Shown here: positions 20,942 to 30,616 of the stretch, one piece after another
How positions within the stretch are numbered: position 1 is the first letter of the stretch
How the letters are laid out: each line of letters starts with the position of its first letter
Source of the DNA: Trichomonas vaginalis G3
Lineage: Eukaryota > Parabasalia > Trichomonadida > Trichomonadidae
DNA length: 64,000 nt
Reading direction: 5' to 3'
Assembly (NCBI RefSeq): GCF_026262505.1
Contig: NW_026529257.1
Span: 1 to 64,000 of the forward strand
Notes under the pieces: generated by a model
Told to the model about the DNA's origin: nothing
The model's database searches: none
Seen by the model: only the letters and a program-made list of their open reading frames with translations
Position numbers and translations under genes: made by a program

Positions 20942-21597
20942 AGTTAGTATACAAGTCTTGGGTATGGTGGCACTGCGTTCCACCTTACCCAATACTTGTG
21001 AATTTGACACTTTACAAAACCGTTAACGTATATTTTACAACATGAACGCAAAAACTAACTTAACCTTAAATATTTACAAAGCCGCCAACAATTTCACCTC
21101 ACTATCGTTCTCACTAACAACTTCACTAATGTTCTCATAAATTTTCCTCAATATCTTCATCATCAGTGTTAACCCTATTGTAGTCATACTTGAAGCCATA
21201 AACTTTCTCTAACTTCTTAACGTACAATTTACATAACTTACCTTCGTCATCGTATGGTTTAATGATATAACTATTTCTATCTTTATAAACAGTCAATGAA
21301 AAGTCAACTGGTCTCGGATGTATTTGAAAGAACATGTTATGCTCAGGAAGGAAGAATAAATGTTTAAATGTATGTTTGTTATATGTTTTGATTTGTATGA
21401 GTTGCTTTTGTTCTGTCATTACATCCAAATAAAATAAAAATAATTTTAAAAAATAAAATAAAAAATAAATGATATCACCACCCTCACACGTATGAAAACA
21501 TAGCACAAAAATAAATTTAGGTGAAGTGGTGAGATCTAACCCGATTTCTAACCCGATTTCTAACCTCATTTCTACCCTGTTGAATTCATTGCTTTAT
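20942..21597. repeat. Left TIR of Maverick B
   Basis: 656 bp, inverted match to 41983-42638. Starts AGTTAGTATACAAGTCTTGG. Contains the TIR gene, a short run of GTTCTCACTAAC-type units near 21105, and near 21520-21575 the GGTGAGATCTAACC block with repeated TTTCTAACC units. Confidence 0.95.
21135..21419 (-). CDS. TIR-encoded conserved protein, left copy (B)
   Basis: 94 residues, identical in translation to the right-TIR copy at 42161-42445. The start is MTEQKQ, not the longer frame that runs through the T-rich leader. ATGTAA precedes and overlaps the true ATG. Confidence 0.65.
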   Translation of the reverse strand: MTEQKQLIQIKTYNKHTFKHLFFLPEHNMFFQIHPRPVDFSLTVYKDRNSYIIKPYDDEGKLCKLYVKKLEKVYGFKYDYNRVNTDDEDIEENL

Positions 21598-22112
21598 AAC
21601 TCTCTTCCTTGGTTTCTTTTTAGTTGCTTTCTTCACGTCTGTCTCCAACTTGACTGTCTTTCTTCTTCGTCCATAATGATACCAATTACTTCCACCAGTC
21701 AATGGGTCAAATGGTCGTTCATAAGGGTTTCCATACATTCCATAAGGTCCGTATGGATAAACCGCTGGTGGAGAAGAAACATTTTCTTTAGTTCCATCGA
21801 CTCTATTTAAATGCATTGTTTCACCTTTCATCTGGTCATTAAAGTCTTTTGCGTGTTTTGCAAACTCATCGTCCTTTCCTAAAGCATTTTCTGACTCAGT
21901 CGCAACCAAATTGGATGCTTTATTTATGAGCCCTATTTTATTTAATCTTAACTTCTTTGCAACCCAGCCTCCAATCTTTCCTTTATTTGCATCTAATGTC
22001 TTGAAACCCTTCCTCCACTCATTTTATTTACTGCGTCATAAGCTCCAAGTGCTTTTGCTCCAAATGCTAATGCTTTTGTTCCCATTGCGCCTAAAGCTGC
22101 CCAAGCTACCAT
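21586..22112 (-). pseudogene. Small virion-type protein (B)
   Basis: The start MVAWAALGAMGTKALAFGAK is Ala/Gly-rich and amphipathic. A middle part has KIGGWVAKKLRLNKIGLINKA. A Tyr/Gly/Pro-rich stretch (YPYGPYGMYGNPYERP) and a basic end (RRRKTVK, KKKPRKRVIKQ) follow. This layout recalls small adenovirus-type core and minor capsid proteins (inference). The stop codon lies inside the TIR. Broken. Confidence 0.45.
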
Positions 22113-22336
22113 TTACCCATATTAAAATCATCTCTCTTCAATATTATCTCATAAAAGTTCTCGTTACTGGAGAAAGTCAATGAAACATAAACATTCTCAC
22201 GGGCTTCACCCTCACCGCTTTGCGGTCTATCTAACTTCTTTCTTATCTCATCTATTCGCTTCAAAATGTCTGAACAATTGCTAACATCTTCTACAACAGT
22301 TATTTCATCATGAACGACCTTTAAGAACAAGCTCAT
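22106..22336 (-). CDS. Small hypothetical protein (B)
   Basis: 76 residues, MSLFLKVVHDEITVVEDVSN with a helix (DILKRIDEIRKKL) and a beta-rich end (NVYVSLTFSSNENFYEIIL). In the middle it reads through a GC-rich double hairpin (22201-22227). It lies directly before the next gene. Function unknown. Confidence 0.4.
   Translation of the reverse strand: MSLFLKVVHDEITVVEDVSNCSDILKRIDEIRKKLDRPQSGEGEARENVYVSLTFSSNENFYEIILKRDDFNMGKW
22201..22227 (-). repeat. GC-rich double-hairpin insertion, copy 3
   Basis: On the minus strand: GACCGC/GCGGT stem with loop AAA, GA spacer, GGGT...GCCC stem, then GTG. The C copy at about 53839-53856 has only the first stem, so the site is variable between elements. Confidence 0.65.
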
Positions 22337-23217
22337 TTAATATGCAATTAAAATCATCTCAATAATGAGTCCATCCTTTCCATCTTTAGGTAGCACAACA
22401 TCTTTCATTGAAGAAGGTTCGACAAGTCTTATGTTAAACTTACTGACAAAGTTTGTTATACTATAATGCTTCGGTGGCGAATACATGTAGTTTGAAAGAC
22501 ATAATATAGATTCTTCAGCAAATTCACTTATACTGGATTTTATAACAATGTTCTCACGAGACCAAACGCCACCAATTGACAATCTTGTAAGCAATCCTGC
22601 TGAGCCTTCAACTGTAAACGTCGATGGTAACATTCCACGAAGGTCATCTATTGACATCTTTGAGTCACTGAATTTAAATATTTTCTTAAAGCAATCGTCA
22701 TTATCTAACCATGCAATAGCTTTGAAGTTTTCATTCGAATATACATCTGCTTCATTAAATGTAAAACCTGACTTCTTTGCAGAGACGACTTTAAAATCTA
22801 TTGAGTTTGTTTCAAAATTATATGCTATGGTAACTTCTGAAGGTAATGGATGTCCTTCGCAGTCAGTTGTTCTCTCACTACCGTTTGAAGCTTTGTATTA
22901 AAAACTTTCATGTCATCTCCTGTATCTAAGTTCACATACACAGCAACAGGGAAACTATCTTGCTTCTTTGTTTCATCATTATATCTCAAAACATTAAAGT
23001 TCTTCAATAATATTGTCCTTCCTGCTGGAATACTTCTAACTTGTCTTATTTCAATAGCTTTCTCACCTCCTACATACTCTACCCAGTGTCTTGGATATTC
23101 ATAAGTATACTGACTTTCTTGAATTTTGGTTGGTTTCATCATAACGTGTTCATAGTATATCTTTATACTCTTGTCAGTTAGACTCGGTGCTATGTTCTGA
23201 ATATTTCTGACTTGCAT
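22337..23217 (-). pseudogene. Structural protein candidate (B)
   Basis: The start MQVRNIQNIAPSLTDKSIKIYYEH is divergent from the ATPase gene (16 nt between starts). Beta-rich segments such as RTILLKNFNVLRYNDET and FPVAVYVNLDTGDDMKVFNTKL suggest an all-beta virion protein, perhaps the minor capsid protein (PX); inference from position and style. Broken in B and C. Confidence 0.45.
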
Positions 23218-23233
23218 TTTTAATGGAGATAAA

Positions 23234-24121
23234 ATGAAGCATTTAATACATGACGTAGATGAAGACATGAATGAAACTACAGACAAACTTAACTCTTCTC
23301 TTATTCTTCCTTTCAGCAAAGATTATGAATTCTGTTCAAATGGTGTGTATTTCTATTGTGGAAAGATGGGTTCAGGTAAGACATTTAACCTCATTCGTCA
23401 TATACTCATAACAGAGCGTTTAGGAAACGACTCTTACTATGACCAAATCATTATATCAGCAACTTCAGACTCTATGGATTCAACAGCGAAAACATTCATG
23501 AGTAAAGTTCAAGCATCTGTCGTTAAAGTTCCAGATAGCGAACTCATTGAATTTCTTCAACGTTACATTCGACGTAAGAGAAAATATTATGCTATTGTAG
23601 AGTTCATACAGTCAGGAATGCAAAAGACTTCAGAAGAGATGGAAAGAATTATTGACAAACACCACTTACGTCAGTACTCAGGAGTTTACGATATGAAACG
23701 ACTGACAAACTACATTCTATCAAAACTTTCAAAATACCCCTTCAAAAAGTATCCTTCAAACACTCTGCTCGTTTGTGACGACTTCGCCGGAAAAGGTTTA
23801 GTGTCAAAGCCTGACTCACCATTAGCTAACATCATAACTAAAGTCAGACATTACCATTTAACTGTAGCAATACTTATGCAAACATGGCGTTTCCTTGCTT
23901 TAAACATAAAACGTCTCATAACTGACTTCGTTATCTTTCAAGGTTTCTCACGCTATGATATTGAACTCATTTGGAAACAGTCAGGTATAACATTACCTTT
24001 TGAAGAAATTTGGGAAGCATATAAGTCTCTCATCTCTCCTCGTTCATACCTTGAGATTCATATCATGACTAATACCATTAAAGTCAAAAATATTCCATGG
24101 GAACGACCAACATTGTTTTAA
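23234..24121 (+). CDS. FtsK/HerA-type DNA packaging ATPase (B)
   Basis: 295 residues. Walker A GKMGSGKT at residues 43-50, Walker B NTLLVCDDF at about 176-184, and a sensor-like MQTWR near 226. It ends in a helical cap (DIELIWKQSGITLPFEEIWEAY). Polintons and adeno-like viruses use this ATPase to pump the genome into the capsid. The ORF looks whole. Divergent from the structural protein candidate, convergent to the next gene. The C copy is 54858-55744. Confidence 0.85.
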   Translation: MKHLIHDVDEDMNETTDKLNSSLILPFSKDYEFCSNGVYFYCGKMGSGKTFNLIRHILITERLGNDSYYDQIIISATSDSMDSTAKTFMSKVQASVVKVPDSELIEFLQRYIRRKRKYYAIVEFIQSGMQKTSEEMERIIDKHHLRQYSGVYDMKRLTNYILSKLSKYPFKKYPSNTLLVCDDFAGKGLVSKPDSPLANIITKVRHYHLTVAILMQTWRFLALNIKRLITDFVIFQGFSRYDIELIWKQSGITLPFEEIWEAYKSLISPRSYLEIHIMTNTIKVKNIPWERPTLF

Positions 24122-24517
24122 ATTTAACCTTAATTGACTGATGGTAAACAAATTCCATGCATCTCTGTCGCCATTTCTGTTAATATTTTTGCTGTCATTC
24201 ATATCATCCACTTCCCCATCCGTTAGCTTTTGAGGATATGCGTTAGAATAGCTGTTCTTAAATGAAGGCTTTTCACCTTTGAGAGCATAAACTCTATAAC
24301 TTTCTGCATACTTTATGTTTGAACCTCCTGAGCCATCATTGACATAAATTTTTATAGGCTTCCACCCTTTGTTCATATTCCTGCTTCTTCCCTTTGCTCT
24401 TTTGTTCAGTAGTTCTACATCTTTATACACAGCTCCTGTCTCAGTGAATTCAACAATATTTTCATTCGTTAGCTTTACATTCAAACCCTTGTCGAGTATA
24501 TTGTTCATTTCATACAT
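24044..24517 (-). CDS. Hypothetical Maverick protein (B)
   Basis: Begins MYEMNNILDKGLNVKLTNEN. Then come KRAKGRSRNMNKGWKPIKIYV, a Gly-rich turn and RVYALKGEKPSFKNSYSNAYP. Small, basic and partly beta-looking. The C copy (55741-56142) ends nearer the ATPase stop; in B the frame runs over the ATPase end. No family recognised. Divergent from the gene at 24543 with a 25-nt gap that must hold both promoters. Confidence 0.4.
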   Translation of the reverse strand: MYEMNNILDKGLNVKLTNENIVEFTETGAVYKDVELLNKRAKGRSRNMNKGWKPIKIYVNDGSGGSNIKYAESYRVYALKGEKPSFKNSYSNAYPQKLTDGEVDDMNDSKNINRNGDRDAWNLFTISQLRLNLKQCWSFPWNIFDFNGISHDMNLKV

Positions 24518-24542
24518 ATAAAAGGTTTTTATTCTATATGAA

Positions 24543-25157
24543 ATGAGAAGCAAATCCATCTTAGCTGGTGCCGTTAATGTTCCAATTGAACCAACATCAA
24601 ATGTTGACTCACGAACGACAAACAATATTGTCATAAAGAACTATAGTTCGGAGTGTTTGAAAGAAAAAGAACCAGATCTTAAGTCGGTGAATTTAAACAC
24701 AGCTTCAAACGCTAACGCTACATCAGATGTTAAGTTAGAGTATCCACCACTGGACCAAGTTCTTTCAAGAGAAGCCAACGACAACCCTTACACAAATGTT
24801 CAAACAAATCCTTCAGATAACGTAGACCATTACCTTCTTCAGTTATACCAAACAATTTTACTCAAAGACGATAAGAAGCTTTTGACAAATCTTATAAGTA
24901 AGAACCAAATAATTCTAACAAAGGAGGACCTTGAAAATATTATATCACGAATAACAGGAAAGCAATGTGTCATTGACTATCTCGACCCTGAAATCGAATG
25001 CTGTGGTCAAACTCCAATATTCATGAAAATAGGTAACATCCGCATCATTGAAACACCAGGTACTCCAGGAGTTGAGTTTAAGTATAAATATTCGAACGAG
25101 TATACAAAACTATCTACTTACTATAAGCTTTGTTTGAAATATGTTTTAGTAAATTAA
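24543..25157 (+). CDS. Hypothetical Maverick protein, 204 aa (B)
   Basis: The N-terminal part is Ser/Asn/Thr-rich and low in structure (MRSKSILAGAVNVPIEPTSN). The middle is a helix (VDHYLLQLYQTILLKDDKKL). The C-terminal domain has cysteines (QCVIDYLDPEIECCGQTP) and ends with KLCLKYVLVN. The C copy (56168-56818) is 12 residues longer because of a double-hairpin insertion. No family recognised. Confidence 0.5.
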   Translation: MRSKSILAGAVNVPIEPTSNVDSRTTNNIVIKNYSSECLKEKEPDLKSVNLNTASNANATSDVKLEYPPLDQVLSREANDNPYTNVQTNPSDNVDHYLLQLYQTILLKDDKKLLTNLISKNQIILTKEDLENIISRITGKQCVIDYLDPEIECCGQTPIFMKIGNIRIIETPGTPGVEFKYKYSNEYTKLSTYYKLCLKYVLVN

Positions 25158-25393
25158 AGCAATTTGTAATATCTATCCAAAACTTCTTCAACAGTATCGA
25201 ACTCATCTTCATAATGCAAACCTAATCTTATTGACTTGGTGCAGTTTTCACTAACACAATATTTTTCTGTTCTCTTGACTGACATAACTAACTCATTTGT
25301 TTCATCAAACAGCAACAACCAAAGTTCATGACCTAATACATAACATTCATACTTTATATTTTTAGCTCTGAGTTCTCTTGTAAGCTGTTGCAT
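25154..25393 (-). CDS. Small hypothetical protein, 79 aa (B)
   Basis: MQQLTRELRAKNIKYECYVL, then a beta hairpin (ELWLLLFDETNELVMSVKR) and a C-terminal helix (FDTVEEVLDRYYKLL). It overlaps the end of the upstream minus gene by 40 nt and is convergent to the previous gene by 4 nt. The C copy is 10 residues longer through a GC-rich insertion. Function unknown. Confidence 0.5.
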   Translation of the reverse strand: MQQLTRELRAKNIKYECYVLGHELWLLLFDETNELVMSVKRTEKYCVSENCTKSIRLGLHYEDEFDTVEEVLDRYYKLL

Positions 25394-26130
25394 TTAATAT
25401 TTTCTAAAAAGTCAACTTCAACAGTCATTCGCACTGGTGCCTTCAGTTCTACAGGCTCTCCTTGAAAGTCAACAAGTCTGAATTGCATGTCTTTCAAATT
25501 ATGAGGACTAATGCGAACCCATTTACCTAAATGAGTTGCTATGACAGGAACGTTTGGAATGAACATTGAATTTACTTCATAACAGAAGGATTTATATTCT
25601 ACTGAACCTTTACTATTAACTCCTGAAATACCTGTGACATTAGCTATTTTTGACTCAATGTACAAACAATTACCATAACATACGTATGGAACAGATTTCA
25701 TCTCAATCGTTTTGTCAACACTTTTCAAAGGAAATGTCATATGGTATGCTCCCAAAAGAAGTTGTACTCTATGACTCATTCTTGGTATCTTAAACTCTTT
25801 CGCATAACTGAACTTCAAAACTCCTGCAATAAGTTTAACATTCATTAAGTTTTCTCCGTTATCCTTGTTTATTGTAGTATTTATGAGAGCATTTAACACT
25901 CCAGCTAATGTTTCCATCTTATATTCTACATTATTGTGAAATCTTATTTCGTGCTTCTTTCCATCTATTTCAAGCTCCATGAAATCTGTTTTGTCAGTTA
26001 TAACGAATGAAGCAATAGTATTAAAGTCAACCATTCTGAATGCAAGTGGCTCATTCTGTAGACCTAAGTTTGTTTGTAGTTTTACTGTCCCGTATTCGTT
26101 TGGGTCTGTACTTTGCAAATAGAACAACAT
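25354..26130 (-). CDS. Beta-rich virion protein candidate (B)
   Basis: 258 residues from MLFYLQSTDPNEYGTV. Strand-rich (LEIDGKKHEIRFHNNVEYKM) and ends with FRLVDFQGEPVELKAPVRMTVEVDFLENI. An R-L-x-D-x-x-G-x-x-V close like this is seen in other small beta-rich structural proteins of Polinton-like viruses, but I cannot confirm the family. The start lies 17 nt from the divergent fibre gene. Looks whole in B, broken in C. Confidence 0.5.
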   Translation of the reverse strand: MLFYLQSTDPNEYGTVKLQTNLGLQNEPLAFRMVDFNTIASFVITDKTDFMELEIDGKKHEIRFHNNVEYKMETLAGVLNALINTTINKDNGENLMNVKLIAGVLKFSYAKEFKIPRMSHRVQLLLGAYHMTFPLKSVDKTIEMKSVPYVCYGNCLYIESKIANVTGISGVNSKGSVEYKSFCYEVNSMFIPNVPVIATHLGKWVRISPHNLKDMQFRLVDFQGEPVELKAPVRMTVEVDFLENIKCNSLQENSELKI

Positions 26131-26147
26131 TTTATTCTCATTAAAAT

Positions 26148-29100
26148 ATGAGTATAGCTGCATATGCGTATGAAGCTGACAGAGCTAAACGTTTATATTT
26201 TGGTCAATACTCTCTCACACTTACTGACAAATATATTGTTATCAGTGATGGAAATACCGAGAAATACATAACATGGAAGGACTATGAAAAGTTTGACCCC
26301 ATTTTAACTCCATGCACTATGCCATTCATTGTAAATGGTGAAGTTGTCATGAAGAACGACACAACAGTATATAAGTCTGTTCATGAAGCGTTAGAATATA
26401 TGTTGAATTATAATCCCGAAAGATTTGACCCAAGCACTACGCCATGTACAATGCCTTTTATTAAGGATGGTGAAATCGTAAGAGTTCCGATTCAACGGTT
26501 TACAAGCTGTTCAAAACAGTTTACAAAACATTTTAGCGAATATCTTTAATTCAGAAACTACAGAAATAAAATTACCATATATAACAGATGCTAAAGAAAT
26601 TAAATCAAAAACGACAACATTATTTACGTCACTTAATGATTTAATGACTTATATCATTAATATTCCTGCACCAACTATAGCATTTGATCCAAACTCGACG
26701 GTTTGCAGTGTACCTTTCATAAATGACAGTTCATTAATTACTTTAAGGGATTCGACAGTAAATGAATCATTAAAGGCGTCATTAATGAAAATCATTGATT
26801 TTAATTCATTCATGAATACATATAATTCATTCATTAATGTTTCATATGCTTCTAAAGAAGGTGAGCCAAAAAACTATCGATAAAGCGGTGTATGAAATAA
26901 AAGCATCAACGACGAAATTGAATTCGTTAACTTTTGACGGTGATAGTTTCGTTAATGACATAACATCGGGGAAAACAATTTTAACGAAAGAATATTTAAA
27001 ATCTCATGTTAGTGAGTTCGTTGAAATTGAAAAAGAAGGTGGAATTAAGTTCGATCCACTGAATTTCATTTTCAGCTTAGCGAATGCGGGTATTAATTTT
27101 GCTGAATGACAACAATACAGAGTGAAATAAATGCAATATGGACGTTTTTGGGGTCAAAAGCGGGAATGGGTGAGCTTGTAAATGCTGCAAGAACATTAGG
27201 TGAAACAGGAAATTTTGTAGATGGTTTTAAAAGACTTGTTTCAAATGTTTTAACAAACACAAAGAAATTATTTAGATATACCATACATAACGGTCAGATT
27301 TTCGAACAGGTAGCAACAAACCCTCCGGTTATGGCTGCGTTGATGATGGTTAGAGATATAAAACCACGTAACGACGGGAACGAAGAACATGAACAACAGG
27401 ATACTGGTCGGGTTATTCGAGACATTAAAAACGTGTATCCTGAAGTTATTGATTTATTTAGAGGAGTTAATGATTCAATTTCAAAACATTCTATAACCCT
27501 CGATGAAGAGAATAAATTAACAGATTATATATTCGTCATTATTGCAGAATTAATGAAGAGAATAAATGAAAAAGGAATTGGTGATATCATTAATGTCAGC
27601 GATGTAATGATGAAAAGAAATTTTGACTCATTATTTACAAAACCGAAAACAGAATATAGTCTTTATGACGTAATTACCGAATTAATGAAAAAGATTAATG
27701 ATAATAAGAGTTCTGGCGGAAGAGTTGAATTAGAAGTGAATGATGTTAATGAGAAATTAGCCGAAAAAGCAAACAAAAATGAGCTTTTAGCTCTGAGTGA
27801 TAAAGTCAAGAACCACGTTCATTATATAACTTCAGACGAACAGATTATAACGGACTACCATGGATATTTAACACGAAGTGATGAAGTGAAGACGGAAGAC
27901 CCCAATGAAAGAAGATATAAATACATTCGTGCTAAAGGTTATGACATAAGCTGTACTGTACAGTATGACACGGGTAAAGCACCAGAAGCATTTAGTTATA
28001 ACGATGAAATTTATGCCTCTACTTTCTCTGTTAAAGGTGTATTAGTTGAACCAAGATTTACTTTGAGAGTTAAGTCAAAAATAACGTTTGAAGATGCTAT
28101 TAAAAGTAAAGCTGACAAAGTTGAACTCGAAGCAATGAACAAAGTTTTGAAATCTCATAAACACAACATCTCCGATATAAATGAACTTCAAGCTACATTA
28201 GACAGTAAAGCCGACAAGAACCATACACATAAATCCTTCACTACTGTTAGAGCAGACGACATAATATTGAACTTTGACCTTGGTTCAAATGCACCATTAG
28301 AAAATCCAAGTACAAGCGTAAAAGATACTCTTAACAATTTAGATAACAGTTGCAGGAATATCGAAGATCATGCCAGAAACTTTGAAGCACATGAACTACC
28401 AGCAATGTTAGATAAGAAAGCAGACAAAAACCATACACATAAATCCTTCACTACTGTTAGAGCAGACGACATAATATTGAACTTTGACCTTGGTTCAAAT
28501 GCACCATTAGAAAATCCAAGTACAAGCGTAAAAGATACTCTTAACAATTTAGATAACAGTTGCAGGAATATCGAAGATCATGCCAGAAACTTTGAAGCAC
28601 ATGAACTACCAGCAATGTTAGATAAGAAAGCAGACAAAAACCATACACATAAATCCTTCACTACTGTTAGAGCAGACGACATAATATTGAACTTTGACCT
28701 TGGTTCAAATGCACCATTAGAAAATCCAAGTACAAGCGTAAAAGATACTCTTAACAATTTAGATAACAGTTGCAGGAATATCGAAGATCATGCCAGAAAC
28801 TTTGAAGCACATGAACTACCAACAATGTTAGATAAGAAAGCAGACAAAACAGAGCTTCAAACATTAAAGACTGAAATACTTCAAACATTATATCCTGTTG
28901 GTTCTTTATATACGTCAATGAACTCAACAAATCCGGCAAGTGTTTTAGGTTTTGGTACGTGGGAACAGATTGTAGATAAATTCCTCTATTGTGCGAACTC
29001 TTCAAAGCAAACAGGTGGTTCGAAGAAAATTAAAGAAGCAAACCTTCCACCGCACACTCATACAGGAACTACAAACACAAAGGTAGTCATTCACATTCAA

Positions 29101-29314
29101 TAACAAAAAGAGGTTATACAAATCTTGCAGCAGGTTCGGATAGACAGGGAATGCATAGATATGATATTTCAAGTGACCCAGTAGATTCAAGCGCAGGTAT
29201 TTTCTGTGGAACCGCAGGAAATCATTCACACACTTTCACAACAAATCCAACAGGCTCAGGTGAAGATTATATGCCACCATTTGTGACTGTATTCGCATGG
29301 TATAGAGTTCAATG
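26148..29314 (+). pseudogene. Phage-like tail fibre (B)
   Basis: The N-terminal part MSIAAYAYEADRAKRL has three copies of a module FDPxxTPCTMPFIxDGE. A long middle part follows, with an insert unlike A and C at about 26900-27700. Next is the shaft with HKHNISDINELQ and three identical-looking 70-residue units. It ends in a tail-collar-type domain (YPVGSLYTSMNS, GTWEQIVDKF, DYMPPFVTVFAWYRVQ). The N-terminal MS/TIAAYAYE motif is shared with C and may anchor the fibre. Broken, with roughly four breaks. Confidence 0.7.
28217..28846 (+). repeat. Three tandem 210-bp units in the fibre gene
   Basis: Units at 28217, 28427 and 28637 are nearly identical and keep the frame (70 residues, NHTHKSFTTVRADD to MLDKKAD). 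A and C have one unit at this place, so B underwent a recent expansion. Confidence 0.9.
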
Positions 29315-29355
29315 AACGCGCTTGAGCCTTGAATAAAATCTTTAACTTTACATAA

Positions 29356-30441
29356 ATGAGCTTGAAAGAAGTATTCGAACAACATCCATGGAGGTCATTT
29401 AAGAAGTTCAATGAAGCTGCAAAGAGTTGGGGATTTACTAACAGAGCTGAAGTGAAAAGGTTCTTTGACAAAAATGTTGTACATCAAACAAAAATAAACC
29501 CTTACGACTACTTTTTACCAATTTACTCCAACACTCCTGACGCATACCAATTTGACACTCTCATTCAAAGCAGAAAAGGAGGACATAACCCATTCCTCAT
29601 CTTCATAAATGTTAACACTCGCAAAGCATATGCATATCCAATGAGGAATAAAGGAACTCGTGAAGTGTTAAGAGTTTTACAAAAGTTTGTAGCAGAACAT
29701 AGCCCAAGTACTTTAACATCAGACCAGGATTCAGCATACCTCAGCAATGAAATCACAGATTTTCTCATTAAGCATAACATAACTCACTACACTACTGAAG
29801 ACCATAACCATAACATACTCGGTATCATTAATCGCTTCATAAGAACGCTCAGAGATTTAAATCAAGAGCGAGACTTTACCGAAGAAACAATGAAACATTT
29901 TCTCGAAGTATATAATTCCTCAACACATTCTACAACAGGACATACACCAAATTCAATGACACAACAACAAGAAGAAAATTATATACAAAAGAAACGAAGC
30001 CAAACACAAAATATCAGAAATTCAACACAATTTACCCTCATTCCTGGTACAAAAGTTCGTGTAGTTCTTGACGACAAACCGTTGACAAAGAAACGTTTAA
30101 GGTTAAGTCGAAATTATTATATCATAGACTCTACGCAAGGTAATGGATATCTTATAAAAGCTGCCGACGACTCTATTGCGTTTTATCCTCGTCATAAATT
30201 AGTCGAAAGTAGTAATGGCAAACTTGCTGAAACCATTGACGAAGCAAAGCGAGGAGTGGTTATTGAAATACTTGGCTATAACACAAACGATGACACTTAT
30301 AAAGTAAGATATGAAGGAGGCGTTGAAGATGTTATACCATCTAAGAACTTGAGAGAGTCGAAGCCAACACATCTGGGACCATTAGAGCGGGAGTACTGGA
30401 AAGACAAAAATATGCCAGAAAGAATAAGAAAATTCTTCTAA
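29356..30441 (+). CDS. Maverick rve-type integrase (B)
   Basis: 361 residues, same architecture as 1955-3040: YQFDTL, TSDQDSAYLS and the NRFIRTLRD helix, then the chromo/SH3-like C-terminal part. About ten residue differences from A over the full length. Looks whole. Starts 41 nt after the fibre stop, with the TTTAACTTTACATAA leader. Confidence 0.9.
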   Translation: MSLKEVFEQHPWRSFKKFNEAAKSWGFTNRAEVKRFFDKNVVHQTKINPYDYFLPIYSNTPDAYQFDTLIQSRKGGHNPFLIFINVNTRKAYAYPMRNKGTREVLRVLQKFVAEHSPSTLTSDQDSAYLSNEITDFLIKHNITHYTTEDHNHNILGIINRFIRTLRDLNQERDFTEETMKHFLEVYNSSTHSTTGHTPNSMTQQQEENYIQKKRSQTQNIRNSTQFTLIPGTKVRVVLDDKPLTKKRLRLSRNYYIIDSTQGNGYLIKAADDSIAFYPRHKLVESSNGKLAETIDEAKRGVVIEILGYNTNDDTYKVRYEGGVEDVIPSKNLRESKPTHLGPLEREYWKDKNMPERIRKFF

Positions 30442-30476
30442 ACTTTTTCATTAGATGTAAATCAGACAAAAATATA

Positions 30477-30532
30477 ATTTAGGTGAAGAGGTGAGATCTC
30501 ACCCGTTTTCTCACCTGTTTTTTCACCCTCAT
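30477..30532. repeat. Single cargo-boundary arm (B)
   Basis: TAGGTGAAGAGGTGAGATCT and on to spaced TCACC units. It is like the left arm at 62214-62262 in C, with palindrome GGTGAGATCTCACC. No inverted partner is seen after the KilA-N gene in B. Confidence 0.65.
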
Positions 30533-30559
30533 GAATTTTCATGAATTTCCTTAAGATAG

Positions 30560-30608
30560 AAAAATAAAGTTAGTTTTATTTTTATTTATTTTTTTATTTT
30601 GTATGTAA
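30560..30608 (+). promoter_or_regulatory. Conserved 49-nt leader with ATG-TAA (B, first)
   Basis: Same block as 4998-5046, ending GTATGTAA. The gene's ATG follows 8 nt later. Confidence 0.6.
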
Positions 30609-30616
30609 AGACAGTA

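Noticed and set aside
20649-21026. Frame from transposase E into the Maverick B TIR
   Set aside because: A chimera at an insertion point; the part after 20941 belongs to the TIR. The same holds for 42570-43061 and for the end of the MULE frame at 15674-15777.
21135-21569. 144-codon version of the TIR gene (also 42011-42445)
   Set aside because: The first 50 codons are T-rich leader and repeat; A and C support the start at MTEQKQ.
27093-27284. Minus-strand frames within fibre, polymerase and capsid genes
   Set aside because: Shadows of the plus-strand genes; no leader or family signal.
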